Origin: Streptomyces sp. VRA16 Mangrove soil
Lineage (GTDB): Bacteria; Actinomycetota; Actinomycetes; Streptomycetales; Streptomycetaceae
Length of the DNA: 64,000 bases
Assembly (NCBI RefSeq): GCF_017377775.1
Contig: NZ_JAFVLN010000007.1
Span: 1 to 64,000, forward strand
Direction of reading: 5' to 3'
The notes beneath the pieces were generated by a model, which did not search any database, was not told the origin of the DNA, and was given only the letters and a program-made list of their open reading frames with translations. Both the position numbers and the translations under genes were made by a program. This document shows positions 48,197 to 56,551 of this stretch, piece by piece (positions within the stretch are counted from its first letter, which is position 1; the number at the start of each line of letters is the position of its first letter).

Positions 48197-50956
48197 CTAG
48201 CGCGTCGTCGCCGTTCCGCTGTCGGCCGCCTTGAGCTGGGCATTCGCCGCGTGCAGGCCCGGCTCGAAGCCGCGCTGCGCCGCCTCGTCGCGGGCCGTCC
48301 GCAGCTCCGCTCGACCCTCGTCGCGGCGGCCCAGCGCGAGCAGCGCGGCGCCCCGCGAGATCCGCAGCGTGATCTGCCGCAGCGGGGCGAGGCCCTCGGC
48401 GGCGCCGGGCAGGGCGAGCCCCCGCTCGGTGCAGTCGAGCACCGCCGCGTGGTCGGCGAGGGCGAGCAGGCGCCGGGCCAGGTGCTCCAGGGCGAGCAGT
48501 TCGGTCAGTACGTCGTCGCAGGCGCGGGCCAGCTCCGCGGCGCGCGTCAGATGCGTGAGCGACGTGGGTCCTGGCGCCCCGCCGCGGTCGAGGGCGACGG
48601 CGAGATTGACCAGGGCGGTGGCCTCGCTCGACGGGTCGCCGGCGCGGGCGGCGAGCGCCGGGGCCGGCTCCAGGTGCTCCAGGGCCTGGGCGAGCCGGCC
48701 CTCCTCGGTGAGCACCCAGCCGAACAGGGCCCGCACCCGGGCCTCCGCGTCCGGGTTGTCGAGCCGCACGGCGGCGCCGAGGCCCTGTTCGAGCAGCGGG
48801 ATCCAGTCGTCGCGCACATAGCCGACGACGGACGGCCACTGCAGGACGACCAGCCGCCAGGCCCGCTCGTCGTGGCCCGCGGCGACGGCGGCGTTCACGG
48901 CCGCGGCCAGGTTCTCCCGCTGGGCCGTGTACCAGCGCAGGGCGGCGGCCCGGTCGGGCAGCGGCGGTGTGCCCAGGTCGGGGCGGACGTCCTCGGGCAG
49001 GACGCAGCAGGGCCGGTCGTCGGGCTCGGCGACGGCGGCGGCGCGCAGGGCGGTGCGCACGTAGTGGTCGAGGAGCCGCACGAGGGCCTCCCCGGACTCC
49101 CCGGCCTTCTCGGGCCTGTCCGTCCCGTCCGCCCCGTCCGCCCGGTCCGCGTCGTCTCGCTCGGCGAGTCCGCGCGCGTAGAGGCGTACGAGATCGTGCA
49201 TCGCGTACTGGCCGGGCGCCGGTTCGGTCAGCAGATGGGCGGCGGTGAGCCGGTCCAGGGCCGCGGCCGCGGCGGCGGGCGGGGCCGCGGTGAGGGCGGC
49301 GGCCGCGTACCGGTCGAGGCCGGGGCCCGGAAGGCCGCCCAGGCGGTGGAAGAGCCGGCGGGCGTCGTCGGGCAGGGTGCGCAGGGTGAGGCGCAGCGCC
49401 GCGCACACGCCGGTGTCGTCGATGTCGAGGAGCGCCAGCCGCCGCTGCTCGTCGGCCAGTTCGTCGGCGAGGGAGGCCAGGGTCCACGGCGTCCTGGCGT
49501 TGACGCGGGCGGCGACGACGCGCAGCGCGAGCGGCAGCCCCGCGCAGAGCGCGGTGAGCCGGGCGGCCGCCTCCGGCTCCGCGGTGAGCCGGTCGTCGGC
49601 GCCGGTGGCGGCGGCGAGCAGCGCGGTGGACGCGGCGCCGTCGAGGACGCCGACGTCGACGGTGCGGGCGAGCTCGGTCACCGCGAGCCCGTCCAGGCGC
49701 AGCCGCGAGGTGACGAGGGCGGCGCTGTGCGGCCCGGCCGGGAGCAGCGGGCGGACCTGGGCGGCGGTGCGGGCGTTGTCGAGGACCACCAGGAGCCGCC
49801 TGCGCTCGCTGCACCGCCGGTACGCGGCCGCCAACGCGCCCTGGGTGTCCGGCAGTTCGCGGGCCGGGACGCCCAGCGCGATCAGGAACTCGCGCAGCAC
49901 GTCGGCGGTCTCCGGGACGCTCTCGTCGCTGAAGCCGCGCAGATCGGCGAAGAGCACGCCGTCGTAGCGGTCGCGCGCGGCGTGCGCCCAGTGCAGGGTG
50001 ACGGCGCTCTTGCCGACCCCGGCGGGCCCGGTGATGACGACGACGGCGTGCTCGTGGCGCGCGGCCGAGGTGAGCGCGGCCAGTTCGCGGTCCCGGCCGA
50101 CGAAACCGCGCGGCGGCCGCGGCAGCAGATCGGGCCCGTCCACCGCCACCGGCTCCTCCTCGGGCACGGGTGCGGGTGCGGGCGCGGCCGGGGGCGGGCT
50201 CATGGGGTCGGGGGCGCCGCCGCTGGCCAGGATCTCCGCGTACGCCTCGCGCAGCGCGGGCCCCGGGTCGACGCCGAGCTCGTCGGCGAGCAGGGTGCGG
50301 GTGCGGTGGTACTGGTCGATGGCGTCGGACTGGCGGCCCGCCCGGTACAGCGCCCGCATCAGCGCGGCGGCCAGCGACTCCCGCATGGGGTGCGCGACGG
50401 CCTCCGCGTGCAGCAGCGCCGCGGCCCGCGCATGGTCGCCGAACTCCCCGTACGTGCGCGCCAGTTGCTCCACCGCGGAGATCCGGGCCTCCTCCAGGCC
50501 GTCGGCCGCGACCCGCAGCGCCCCGCCGGTGGCGACACCGACGAGCGCGGGCCCGCGCCACAGCGCCAGGGCCTCGCGCAGCAGGGCGGCCGCGTCGTCG
50601 GGGGTGCGCTGGTCGCGGGCGAGCCGGACCAGCTCCTCGAAGCGGTACGCGTCGAGCAGCGACTCGGGCATCTCCAGGACGTACGCGTCGCCGCGCGTCA
50701 CGAGCCGGACGTCCCACTCCTCGGCGCCGCCCTGCGCGAGCAGCGCCCGCAGCCGCGACACGTGACCCTGCGCCACGGTCCTGGCCCGCGCGGGCGGGCC
50801 CTCCGGCCACAGCGCGTCGATCAGTTGGTCCAGCGGCACCGCGGTGTTGGGCCGCAGCAGCAGCGCCGCGAGCAGGCTGCGCCGCTTGGCGGGACCGAGG
50901 GGGAGCTCCCCGCTCCCGGTCGCCACGGCGACCGCACCGAGCAGCCGGAACTCCAC
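48197..50956 (-). CDS. AfsR-like SARP/STAND transcriptional regulator, first copy
   Basis: 919 aa from GTG 50956 (VEFRLLGAVAV), chosen to match the usual SARP start; GTG 50971 would add five residues. Order: OmpR-like winged helix (LGPAKRRSLLAALLL, ARARTVAQGHVSRLRALL), bacterial activator domain BTAD (about 90-240, ending LADELGVDPGPALREAYAEIL), NB-ARC NTPase with P-loop GPAGVGKS (310-317) and Walker B RLLVVLDNA, then a TPR-like C-terminal half. AfsR-type proteins are ATP-dependent activators. No afsS or kinase gene is adjacent. It is a close paralogue of 51762-54554. Confidence 0.93.
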   Translation of the reverse strand: MEFRLLGAVAVATGSGELPLGPAKRRSLLAALLLRPNTAVPLDQLIDALWPEGPPARARTVAQGHVSRLRALLAQGGAEEWDVRLVTRGDAYVLEMPESLLDAYRFEELVRLARDQRTPDDAAALLREALALWRGPALVGVATGGALRVAADGLEEARISAVEQLARTYGEFGDHARAAALLHAEAVAHPMRESLAAALMRALYRAGRQSDAIDQYHRTRTLLADELGVDPGPALREAYAEILASGGAPDPMSPPPAAPAPAPVPEEEPVAVDGPDLLPRPPRGFVGRDRELAALTSAARHEHAVVVITGPAGVGKSAVTLHWAHAARDRYDGVLFADLRGFSDESVPETADVLREFLIALGVPARELPDTQGALAAAYRRCSERRRLLVVLDNARTAAQVRPLLPAGPHSAALVTSRLRLDGLAVTELARTVDVGVLDGAASTALLAAATGADDRLTAEPEAAARLTALCAGLPLALRVVAARVNARTPWTLASLADELADEQRRLALLDIDDTGVCAALRLTLRTLPDDARRLFHRLGGLPGPGLDRYAAAALTAAPPAAAAAALDRLTAAHLLTEPAPGQYAMHDLVRLYARGLAERDDADRADGADGTDRPEKAGESGEALVRLLDHYVRTALRAAAVAEPDDRPCCVLPEDVRPDLGTPPLPDRAAALRWYTAQRENLAAAVNAAVAAGHDERAWRLVVLQWPSVVGYVRDDWIPLLEQGLGAAVRLDNPDAEARVRALFGWVLTEEGRLAQALEHLEPAPALAARAGDPSSEATALVNLAVALDRGGAPGPTSLTHLTRAAELARACDDVLTELLALEHLARRLLALADHAAVLDCTERGLALPGAAEGLAPLRQITLRISRGAALLALGRRDEGRAELRTARDEAAQRGFEPGLHAANAQLKAADSGTATTR

Positions 50957-51025
50957 GACACCGACCCCCACCCGATACCCCGACCAACCCGATGTGACCA
51001 GGGTACGGGGGCGGGGGCGGCGCGC

Positions 51026-51646
51026 TTACGGGTGGTAGATCTCCCGGACCGAGGTGGCGAGGCCGTCGCCGCCCTTGAGGACGCGCACCTTGACGCTGCT
51101 CATCTTGGCGGCCTTCACCAGCTGGTCGTACGTGCACGGGGTGGTGCCCACGTTGTTCTCGGCGGTGACGGAGCCGTCGGAGGAGCCGCAGATCGCCGCG
51201 GCGCCGCGGATCTGGGTGCTGTCGTCGACGTCGAAGGCCTGGTCGCCGACCATCATCTTGTGGTCGGCCAGGTAGGTCAGCGTGCCGGTCCAGCAGCCCT
51301 CGGTGCCGGTGTTGACGCACTCGCCGTGCGCGCCGGAGTCGTCGCCCGCGCCGCCGGAGTCCGCGTTGGTGACGTCGTCGGAGCCGCCGCTGCCCGAGCC
51401 GCCGGTCGCCCCCGAGCCGTCGCCGGAACCGGAGCCGCCGTTGCCCGAGCCGTCCGCGGCCGCGCTCGCCGAGGCGCCCGCGTCGCTGCTCGGGGAGCCG
51501 GTGGCGCTCGCGCTCGACGACGCGGCGGCGCCGCTGTCCTGCGTGCCGTCGCCGTCGTTGCAGGCGGTCAGCGAGAAGGCGAGCGCCGCGACGGCGGCGA
51601 CGGCGAGTGCGGAGTTGGCGGTCTTCTTGCGCAGAGCGGTACGCAT
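51026..51646 (-). CDS. lipoprotein of the second regulator module, function unknown
   Basis: 206 aa. The signal peptide ends FSLTAC; the mature N-terminus (CNDGDGTQDSGAAA) resembles that of the 47380-48102 protein (CGGDGSGTKDEGAAA). A Gly/Ser-rich linker of about 75 residues leads to a C-terminal domain with four Cys (GECVNTGTEGCWTG, AAICGSSDG, GTTPCTYDQL), which could form two disulfides outside the cell. It is not recognised as a named domain. The ATG at 51646 follows CGGGGGA. A SARP-type promoter is 46-88 bp upstream. Confidence 0.85.
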   Translation of the reverse strand: MRTALRKKTANSALAVAAVAALAFSLTACNDGDGTQDSGAAASSSASATGSPSSDAGASASAAADGSGNGGSGSGDGSGATGGSGSGGSDDVTNADSGGAGDDSGAHGECVNTGTEGCWTGTLTYLADHKMMVGDQAFDVDDSTQIRGAAAICGSSDGSVTAENNVGTTPCTYDQLVKAAKMSSVKVRVLKGGDGLATSVREIYHP

Positions 51647-51691
51647 GGTGTGCAGTCCCCCGGAGAATGGTCCGTTCCTGTGACGTCTGCG

Positions 51692-51734
51692 ACTCTGCCG
51701 CCCGCCGCTGGCGTTCCGCTAACACCTGACTAAC
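51692..51734 (-). promoter_or_regulatory. SARP-type promoter of the second lipoprotein gene
   Basis: On the minus strand: GTTAGTC (51728-51734), GTTAGCG (51717-51723), GCCAGCG (51706-51712), spaced exactly 11 bp, then 8 bp, then CAGAGT (51692-51697) as the -10 box. This is the canonical geometry of a SARP-activated promoter. Confidence 0.6.
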
Positions 51735-51761
51735 GCACCGTCGTCGCAGGTGAAGGGCTGG

Positions 51762-54554
51762 TCAAGGATGTGTGAGGGACTGTTGAAGCTGCTCCGCTCT
51801 GGCCCGGTACGCGGCTTCCGAATCCGGTTCGTCGAGCACCGCGGCGACGTCCCCGAGCCGGGTCAGCGTCCGCACGGTACGCGCCGGGAGGTCCTCCTCC
51901 TCGTTGGCGGCGACCGCGGCGAGCAGTGCCTCACGGGCCTCCTGGTGCAGCCCGCTGTGGTGCAGCGCGACGCCGTACGACTCCCAGATCAGCGGCCGCC
52001 AGCCGGCGATCTCGTTCTCCGGGATCGCGGCGAGGCAGCGGGACATGCGGGTGGCTCCCGTGACGAAGTCGGCGCGGGCCAGGGCGACATGGGTGGCGTG
52101 GTAGTGGTCCAGGGTGTCGGCGATGGGATGGCGGGCCGTGCGGGCGTCGTGCGCGGCGTCGGCCAGCGCGTCGAGCATCCCGGCCGGGTCGCCGTGCCGC
52201 TGCCTGGCGATGGCGAGCAGCACGAGGACCTGCGCGGAGACCTCGGGGGCGAAGGTGCGCAGCGGCGCCACCGCACCGGCCAGGAAGGTCTCGGCCCGCG
52301 CGAACTGCCCGGTCTCCACGAACAGCAGGCCGGTGACGGCGCGCAGCCAGCCGATGCCCTGGGTGCTGCCGATCCGCTCGGCGGCGGCGAGCGCCGTGCG
52401 CAGTGGCTGCTGCCAGCCGGGGTGCGGGTGCCAGTGCACGAGCGGCCACAGCAGGGTGGCGATCCGCCAGGTGCGGTCCTCGTCGCCGAGCCGGGCCGCG
52501 GCCGAGACGGCGGCCATCAGCGACTCCTGCTCCTGGAGGAACCAGCCGAACACGGCGTCGCGCTCGGCGAACCGCGGAACGGGCGGCGCGGTGTCGAACC
52601 CGTCGGGCAGCGCCACGGTCCGCGCGCCGGTGGGGTCGAACACGTCCACGGCGACGTGCTGGGCGCGCAGCCAGTGGTCGACGAGCCGCCGGGTGACCGC
52701 GTCGGGCGTCTCGTCGCGCGGCAGGCCGCGCGCGTAGAGCCGGACGAGATCGTGCAGGCCGTAGCGGCCGGGCGTGGTCTCCTGGACGAGATGGGCGGCG
52801 GCGAGCCGGTCCAGGCCCGCGCGGGCCTCGGCGAGCGGGATGCCGGCGGCGGCCGCGGCGGCGTACGCGTCGCTCTCCCGGGTGAAGGAGCGGCCGAGTG
52901 CGCCGAGCAGCCCGGTGTCGGCCGCCGTGAGCCGGGCGACGGAGGCGCGCAGGGCGGCCTCGATGCCGGTGTCCTCGGCGGACAGCAGCGTCAACCGGCC
53001 CTCCTCGTCGGCGAGCTCGGTGGCCAGGTCGGCGACGGTCCAGTGTCGGCGGCCCTTGAGCCGGGCGGCGGCGATGCGCAGCGCGAGCGGCAGCCCGTCG
53101 CAGAGCCGGGCGACCTCCCGTACGGCGTCGTCGTCGGTGGCGTCCGGGCCGAGCGCCGCGGTGAGCAGTCCGGCGGCGTCGTCCTCTCCGAGCACGTCGA
53201 CCGGGACCGGTGTCGCCCAGTCCGAGGCCATGACGCCGTCGAGCCGGGTGCGGCTGGTGACGACGGTGGCGCAGCCGGCGCCGCCCGGCAGCAGCGGGCG
53301 GACCTGCGCGGAGTCCCTGGCGTTGTCGAGGACGACGAGCAGCCGCCGCTTTCTGACCAGGGACCGGAACAGGGCCGCGGCGGCGTCCGACGACGCGGGC
53401 ACGGCCGGGGCCTCGACACCGAGGGCGAGCAGGAACTCCCGTAGGACGTCCGCGGGTTGGACGGCGTCCTCGGGCGCGGGACCGCTGTGGCCGCGCAGAT
53501 CGGCGAAGAGCCGGCCGTCAGGGAAGTCGTCGGCGCGGTCGTGCGCCCAGTGCACGGCGAGGGAGGTCTTGCCGACCCCGGCGGGCCCGGTGACCAGGGC
53601 GATGGGGGACTCGGCCGCGGTGACGGCACGGGTCAGCGCGGCGAGTTCGGCATGCTGGCCGTGGAACCCGCGCGGCGGCCGCGGCAGCAGATCGGGCCCG
53701 GCCGCCGACGGCCGCGGGAGGAGGCCGGGGGCTCCGGGCGCGATGGTGGCGTCCCGGGGAGCCGGGGTGGCGGCGCCGGAGGTGGGGTGGGGCCCAGGGG
53801 CGCTGGTGACGGGTGGGCGGCCTTCGAGCACCTCCTCGTACGCCTTGCGCAGCGCGGGCCCCGGGTCGACGCCCAGCTCGTCGGCGAGGGCACGGCGGGT
53901 GCGGTGGTACTGGTCCAGGGCGTCGGACTGGCGGCCCGCGTGGAACAGGGCCCGGATCAGCTCGGCTATCAGCGGTTCGCGCAGGGCGTGGGCGACCGCC
54001 TCCCCGCTCAGCAGCGCCACGGCCCGGTCGTGCTCCCCCAACGCGCCGTACGCGAGGGCCAGTTGCTCGACGGTGCCGAGCCGGCTCTCCTCCAGGGCGT
54101 TCGCGGCGGCCAGCAGCGGGGCGGTGACGGCCGTCCCGCCGAGCGCCGGGCCCTGCCACAGCGCGAGCGCCTCGCGCAGCATCAGGGCGGTGTCGGCCGG
54201 GTCGCGCTGCTGCTGGGCGAGGGTGACGAGCTCGTCGAAACGGTGCGCGTCGAGCAGGGTCTCGGGCAGCTGGAGCGCGTACGCCTGGCCCTGCGTGGTC
54301 AGTTCGACCCCGTACGCGTCCAGGCCGGCCTCGGTGATCAGCGCGCGCAGCCGGGAGACATGACCCTGGATCACGGTGCGCGCGTGCAGCGGCGGTTCGT
54401 CGTCCCACAGCGCCGTGGTGAGGGTGTCCACGGAGACGGCCGCCGGGGAACGCAGCAGCAGGATCGCGAGGAGGCTGCGCCGCTTCGCCGGACCGAGCGG
54501 AACGGGACCCGAGCCGCCGTTGACCGCCACCGGTCCGAGGAGCTGGAACTCCAT
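51762..54554 (-). CDS. AfsR-like SARP/STAND transcriptional regulator, second copy
   Basis: 930 aa. Winged helix (LGPAKRRSLLAILLL, HARTVIQGHVSRLRALI), BTAD to about residue 245 (LADELGVDPGPALRKAYEEVL), a Pro/Ala linker, an NB-ARC domain with P-loop GPAGVGKT (323-330) and RLLVVLDNA, then a long helical repeat C-terminus. Similarity to the first copy extends through all domains, so they arose by duplication. GGGAGAG precedes the ATG by 9 nt. Upstream lies a repeat that supplies three tandem ATGs in another frame. It is likely to activate the lipoprotein gene that follows. Confidence 0.93.
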   Translation of the reverse strand: MEFQLLGPVAVNGGSGPVPLGPAKRRSLLAILLLRSPAAVSVDTLTTALWDDEPPLHARTVIQGHVSRLRALITEAGLDAYGVELTTQGQAYALQLPETLLDAHRFDELVTLAQQQRDPADTALMLREALALWQGPALGGTAVTAPLLAAANALEESRLGTVEQLALAYGALGEHDRAVALLSGEAVAHALREPLIAELIRALFHAGRQSDALDQYHRTRRALADELGVDPGPALRKAYEEVLEGRPPVTSAPGPHPTSGAATPAPRDATIAPGAPGLLPRPSAAGPDLLPRPPRGFHGQHAELAALTRAVTAAESPIALVTGPAGVGKTSLAVHWAHDRADDFPDGRLFADLRGHSGPAPEDAVQPADVLREFLLALGVEAPAVPASSDAAAALFRSLVRKRRLLVVLDNARDSAQVRPLLPGGAGCATVVTSRTRLDGVMASDWATPVPVDVLGEDDAAGLLTAALGPDATDDDAVREVARLCDGLPLALRIAAARLKGRRHWTVADLATELADEEGRLTLLSAEDTGIEAALRASVARLTAADTGLLGALGRSFTRESDAYAAAAAAGIPLAEARAGLDRLAAAHLVQETTPGRYGLHDLVRLYARGLPRDETPDAVTRRLVDHWLRAQHVAVDVFDPTGARTVALPDGFDTAPPVPRFAERDAVFGWFLQEQESLMAAVSAAARLGDEDRTWRIATLLWPLVHWHPHPGWQQPLRTALAAAERIGSTQGIGWLRAVTGLLFVETGQFARAETFLAGAVAPLRTFAPEVSAQVLVLLAIARQRHGDPAGMLDALADAAHDARTARHPIADTLDHYHATHVALARADFVTGATRMSRCLAAIPENEIAGWRPLIWESYGVALHHSGLHQEAREALLAAVAANEEEDLPARTVRTLTRLGDVAAVLDEPDSEAAYRARAEQLQQSLTHP

Positions 54555-54583
54555 GTGCGTGCACTCTCCCGGCGGGCCGACGC

Positions 54584-54619
54584 GGCTGACATGGCTGACA
54601 TGGCTGACATGGCTGACGT
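54584..54619 (-). repeat. 9-bp tandem repeat in the second regulator's leader
   Basis: Four GGCTGACAT units (plus strand), read as ATGTCAGCC on the minus strand, end 30 bp upstream of the regulator ATG. They create tandem out-of-frame ATG codons from 54610 that overlap the regulator start. Confidence 0.88.
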
Positions 54620-54667
54620 ACGAGACTATCGCCGGGTGTCAGCCGCAGGTCACGGCGGCTCGACTGG

Positions 54668-54703
54668 GGACGGACGGGTGGACGGACGGGTGGATGGACG
54701 GGG
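54668..54703. repeat. 12-bp tandem repeat
   Basis: Three units of GGACGGACGGGT (54668-54679, 54680-54691, and a variant 54692-54703) just downstream of the DUF6458 gene on its strand. Confidence 0.85.
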
Positions 54704-54725
54704 GATGTGCGGGCGAGGGGGCCGC

Positions 54726-54950
54726 CTACAGGCGGCGGTCCCGCTCGTCCTCGATCACGGTGGTGCGGTTCGCCGGTGGGATCAGCCCCCGGCGCTTGCC
54801 GATGCTGCGGAACACGAAGACGCCGATCAGGCCGACGATCATGAAGATCCATCCGACCAGGTCGAGGTTGACGCCCTTCATGTGCCAGTCGGTCGCGAAC
54901 GCGAGGATCGCTCCGACGGCCATCAGGATGATGCAACCCCCCAAGCTCAT
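54726..54950 (-). CDS. small membrane protein of the DUF6458 type
   Basis: 74 aa. Two transmembrane helices (CIILMAVGAILAFATDWHM and VGWIFMIVGLIGVFVF) separated by a short loop with the typical DW.MKGVNLDLVGWIFMIVG pattern, then a basic, hydrophilic tail (RSIGKRRGLIPPANRTTVIEDERDRRL). The family is widespread in Streptomyces without assigned function. AGGAGG precedes the ATG. Confidence 0.85.
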   Translation of the reverse strand: MSLGGCIILMAVGAILAFATDWHMKGVNLDLVGWIFMIVGLIGVFVFRSIGKRRGLIPPANRTTVIEDERDRRL

Positions 54951-55043
54951 GAGCTCCGCCTCCTGCTGCTGTGACGTGCACGGATGTGCCTGAGGGGTCC
55001 GGGTACCCCCGAACCCCTCGCCGTCACACAGAAGTTCGGGAGG

Positions 55044-56342
55044 TCAGCCCTCCAGGAACGCCGCCAGCGCGTTCGCCAGGTGGTGCGGGTCGTCGGCGCC
55101 GCACAGCTCGCGGACGCTGTGCATGGACAGGATCGCCGCGCCGATGTCGACGGTCTTGATCCCGTGCCGGGCGGCGGTGATCGGGCCGATGGTGGTCCCG
55201 CACGGCATCGCGTTGTTCGAGACGAACGCCTGGTACGGCACGCCCGCCTTCTCGCACGCGGCGACGAACACGGACCGGCCGGCGCCGTCGGTGGCGTAGC
55301 GGTTGTTGACGTTCACCTTGAGGATCGGGCCGCCGTTGGCCCGCGGGTGGTGGGTCGGGTCGTGGCGCTCGGCGTAGTTGGGGTGCACCGCGTGACCGGT
55401 GTCCGAGGACAGGCAGATGGTCCCGGCGAAGGCGCGGGCCTTGTCCTCCAGGGACCCGCCGCGCGCGAACACCGACCGCTCAAGGACGTTGCCGAGCAGC
55501 GGGCCGTCGGCGCCGGTGTCGGACTGCGACCCGTTCTCCTCGTGGTCGAAGGCGGCGAGCACCGGGATGTACGGCAGTTCCTTCTGCTTGCTGACCTCGC
55601 CGAGCGCGGCGACGCAGGCGTGCACGGACAGCAGGTTGTCCATCCGGGGCCCGGCCACCAGCTCCTTGTCGCGGCCCAGGTAGGACGGCGCCTCGATGGA
55701 GTACGGCATCAGGTCCCAGCCGGTGATCGAGCCGCGCTCCAGGCCGTACTCGTCCTCCAGGAAGCCGAGCAGATCGCCCTCGGTGACGTCGTCGCCCAGC
55801 CCCCAGATGGGCTGCATGTGACGCTGCTTGTCCAGCTTCAGGCCGTCGACGTTCACGCCGCGGTCCAGGTGCACGGCGAGCTGCGGCACGCGCAGCAGCG
55901 CGCGGTCGATGTCGACGAGCCGCTCGCTGCCGTCGCGCAGCGTGATCCGCCCGGCGAGACCGAGGTCCCGGTCGAGCCAGGAGTTGAGCAGCGGCCCGCC
56001 GTAGATCTCCACGGCAACCTGGCGCCAGCCGTGCGCCCCGGTGTCGGGCTGCGGCTTCACCCGCAGGTTCGGGGAGTCGGTGTGCCCGCCGACGATCCGG
56101 TACGGGGTGTGGGGCGCGGCGCCCTCCGGCACGTACCAGGCGATGATCGCGCCGCCGCGCGTCACGTACTTCCCACCGGTCTCGCCGTCCCAGGCGTCGG
56201 TCTCGGCGACCTGCTTGAAGCCCGCCTTCTCCAGGCGCGCGGCGACGTTCGCCACGGCGTGGTACGGCGTGGGGCTCGCCGCGAGGAAGGTCATCAGGTC
56301 GTCGGTGTGCCCGCGGTCGAAGGGGCCGGTGGATGTGTGCAT
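55044..56342 (-). CDS. M18 family aminopeptidase
   Basis: 432 aa. A cocatalytic zinc aminopeptidase of the aspartyl aminopeptidase family, cytoplasmic, removing N-terminal acidic or other residues. Metal and catalytic positions are visible in GGHTDSPNLRVKP, FDHEENGSQSDTGADG, CLSSDTGHAVHPNY and near the end in AMPCGTTIGPI and LSMHSVRELC. Length matches the family. TACCCT lies 6 nt upstream of the ATG, so the transcript is probably leaderless. Confidence 0.96.
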   Translation of the reverse strand: MHTSTGPFDRGHTDDLMTFLAASPTPYHAVANVAARLEKAGFKQVAETDAWDGETGGKYVTRGGAIIAWYVPEGAAPHTPYRIVGGHTDSPNLRVKPQPDTGAHGWRQVAVEIYGGPLLNSWLDRDLGLAGRITLRDGSERLVDIDRALLRVPQLAVHLDRGVNVDGLKLDKQRHMQPIWGLGDDVTEGDLLGFLEDEYGLERGSITGWDLMPYSIEAPSYLGRDKELVAGPRMDNLLSVHACVAALGEVSKQKELPYIPVLAAFDHEENGSQSDTGADGPLLGNVLERSVFARGGSLEDKARAFAGTICLSSDTGHAVHPNYAERHDPTHHPRANGGPILKVNVNNRYATDGAGRSVFVAACEKAGVPYQAFVSNNAMPCGTTIGPITAARHGIKTVDIGAAILSMHSVRELCGADDPHHLANALAAFLEG

Positions 56343-56348
56343 GCCGCC

Positions 56349-56354
56349 AGGGTA
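56349..56354 (-). promoter_or_regulatory. -10 box of a leaderless promoter
   Basis: On the minus strand, TACCCT followed by GGCGGC and the aminopeptidase ATG at 56342. Confidence 0.55.
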
Positions 56355-56436
56355 GGCCCTGGCCGCACGGGGGTGCCTACTCGTCTGCCGGGCGGGGTTC
56401 GGTGCAGGGGGAAGGCTGCGCGCAGCGCATGCCTTC

Positions 56437-56472
56437 AGGGGCGCGGGGAACTGCGCGACCAGCCCCCACCGG
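56437..56472. repeat. 36-bp dispersed intergenic repeat, copy 2
   Basis: Identical to 38718-38753 over 36 bp. It lies between the aminopeptidase promoter and the fadE terminator. Confidence 0.85.
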
Positions 56473-56488
56473 GCCCGCTGACGACGAG

Positions 56489-56525
56489 AAGGCCCGCCGC
56501 CCCGGGCAAGGGGGCGACGGGCCTC
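56489..56525 (-). terminator. hairpin terminator after the fadE gene
   Basis: AAGGCCCGCCGCCCC at 56489-56503 pairs with GGGGCGACGGGCCTC at 56511-56525 apart from one internal mismatch and a terminal one, with a 7-nt loop. It is 27 bp beyond the fadE stop. Confidence 0.8.
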
Positions 56526-56551
56526 AGCTGCGATGTCCGGCTCGGCGGAGC

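Noticed and set aside
47822..51733. Very long plus-strand open frame (about 1300 codons) opposite the regulator and lipoprotein genes
   Set aside because: It is of Gly/Arg/Val-rich composition with no domain. It lies antisense to two clear regulator genes and a lipoprotein gene.
54371..54610. Small protein-coding gene beginning MSAMSAMSA
   Set aside because: It overlaps the strongly supported SARP start in another frame and has no family features. It is kept only as a possible upstream open frame.
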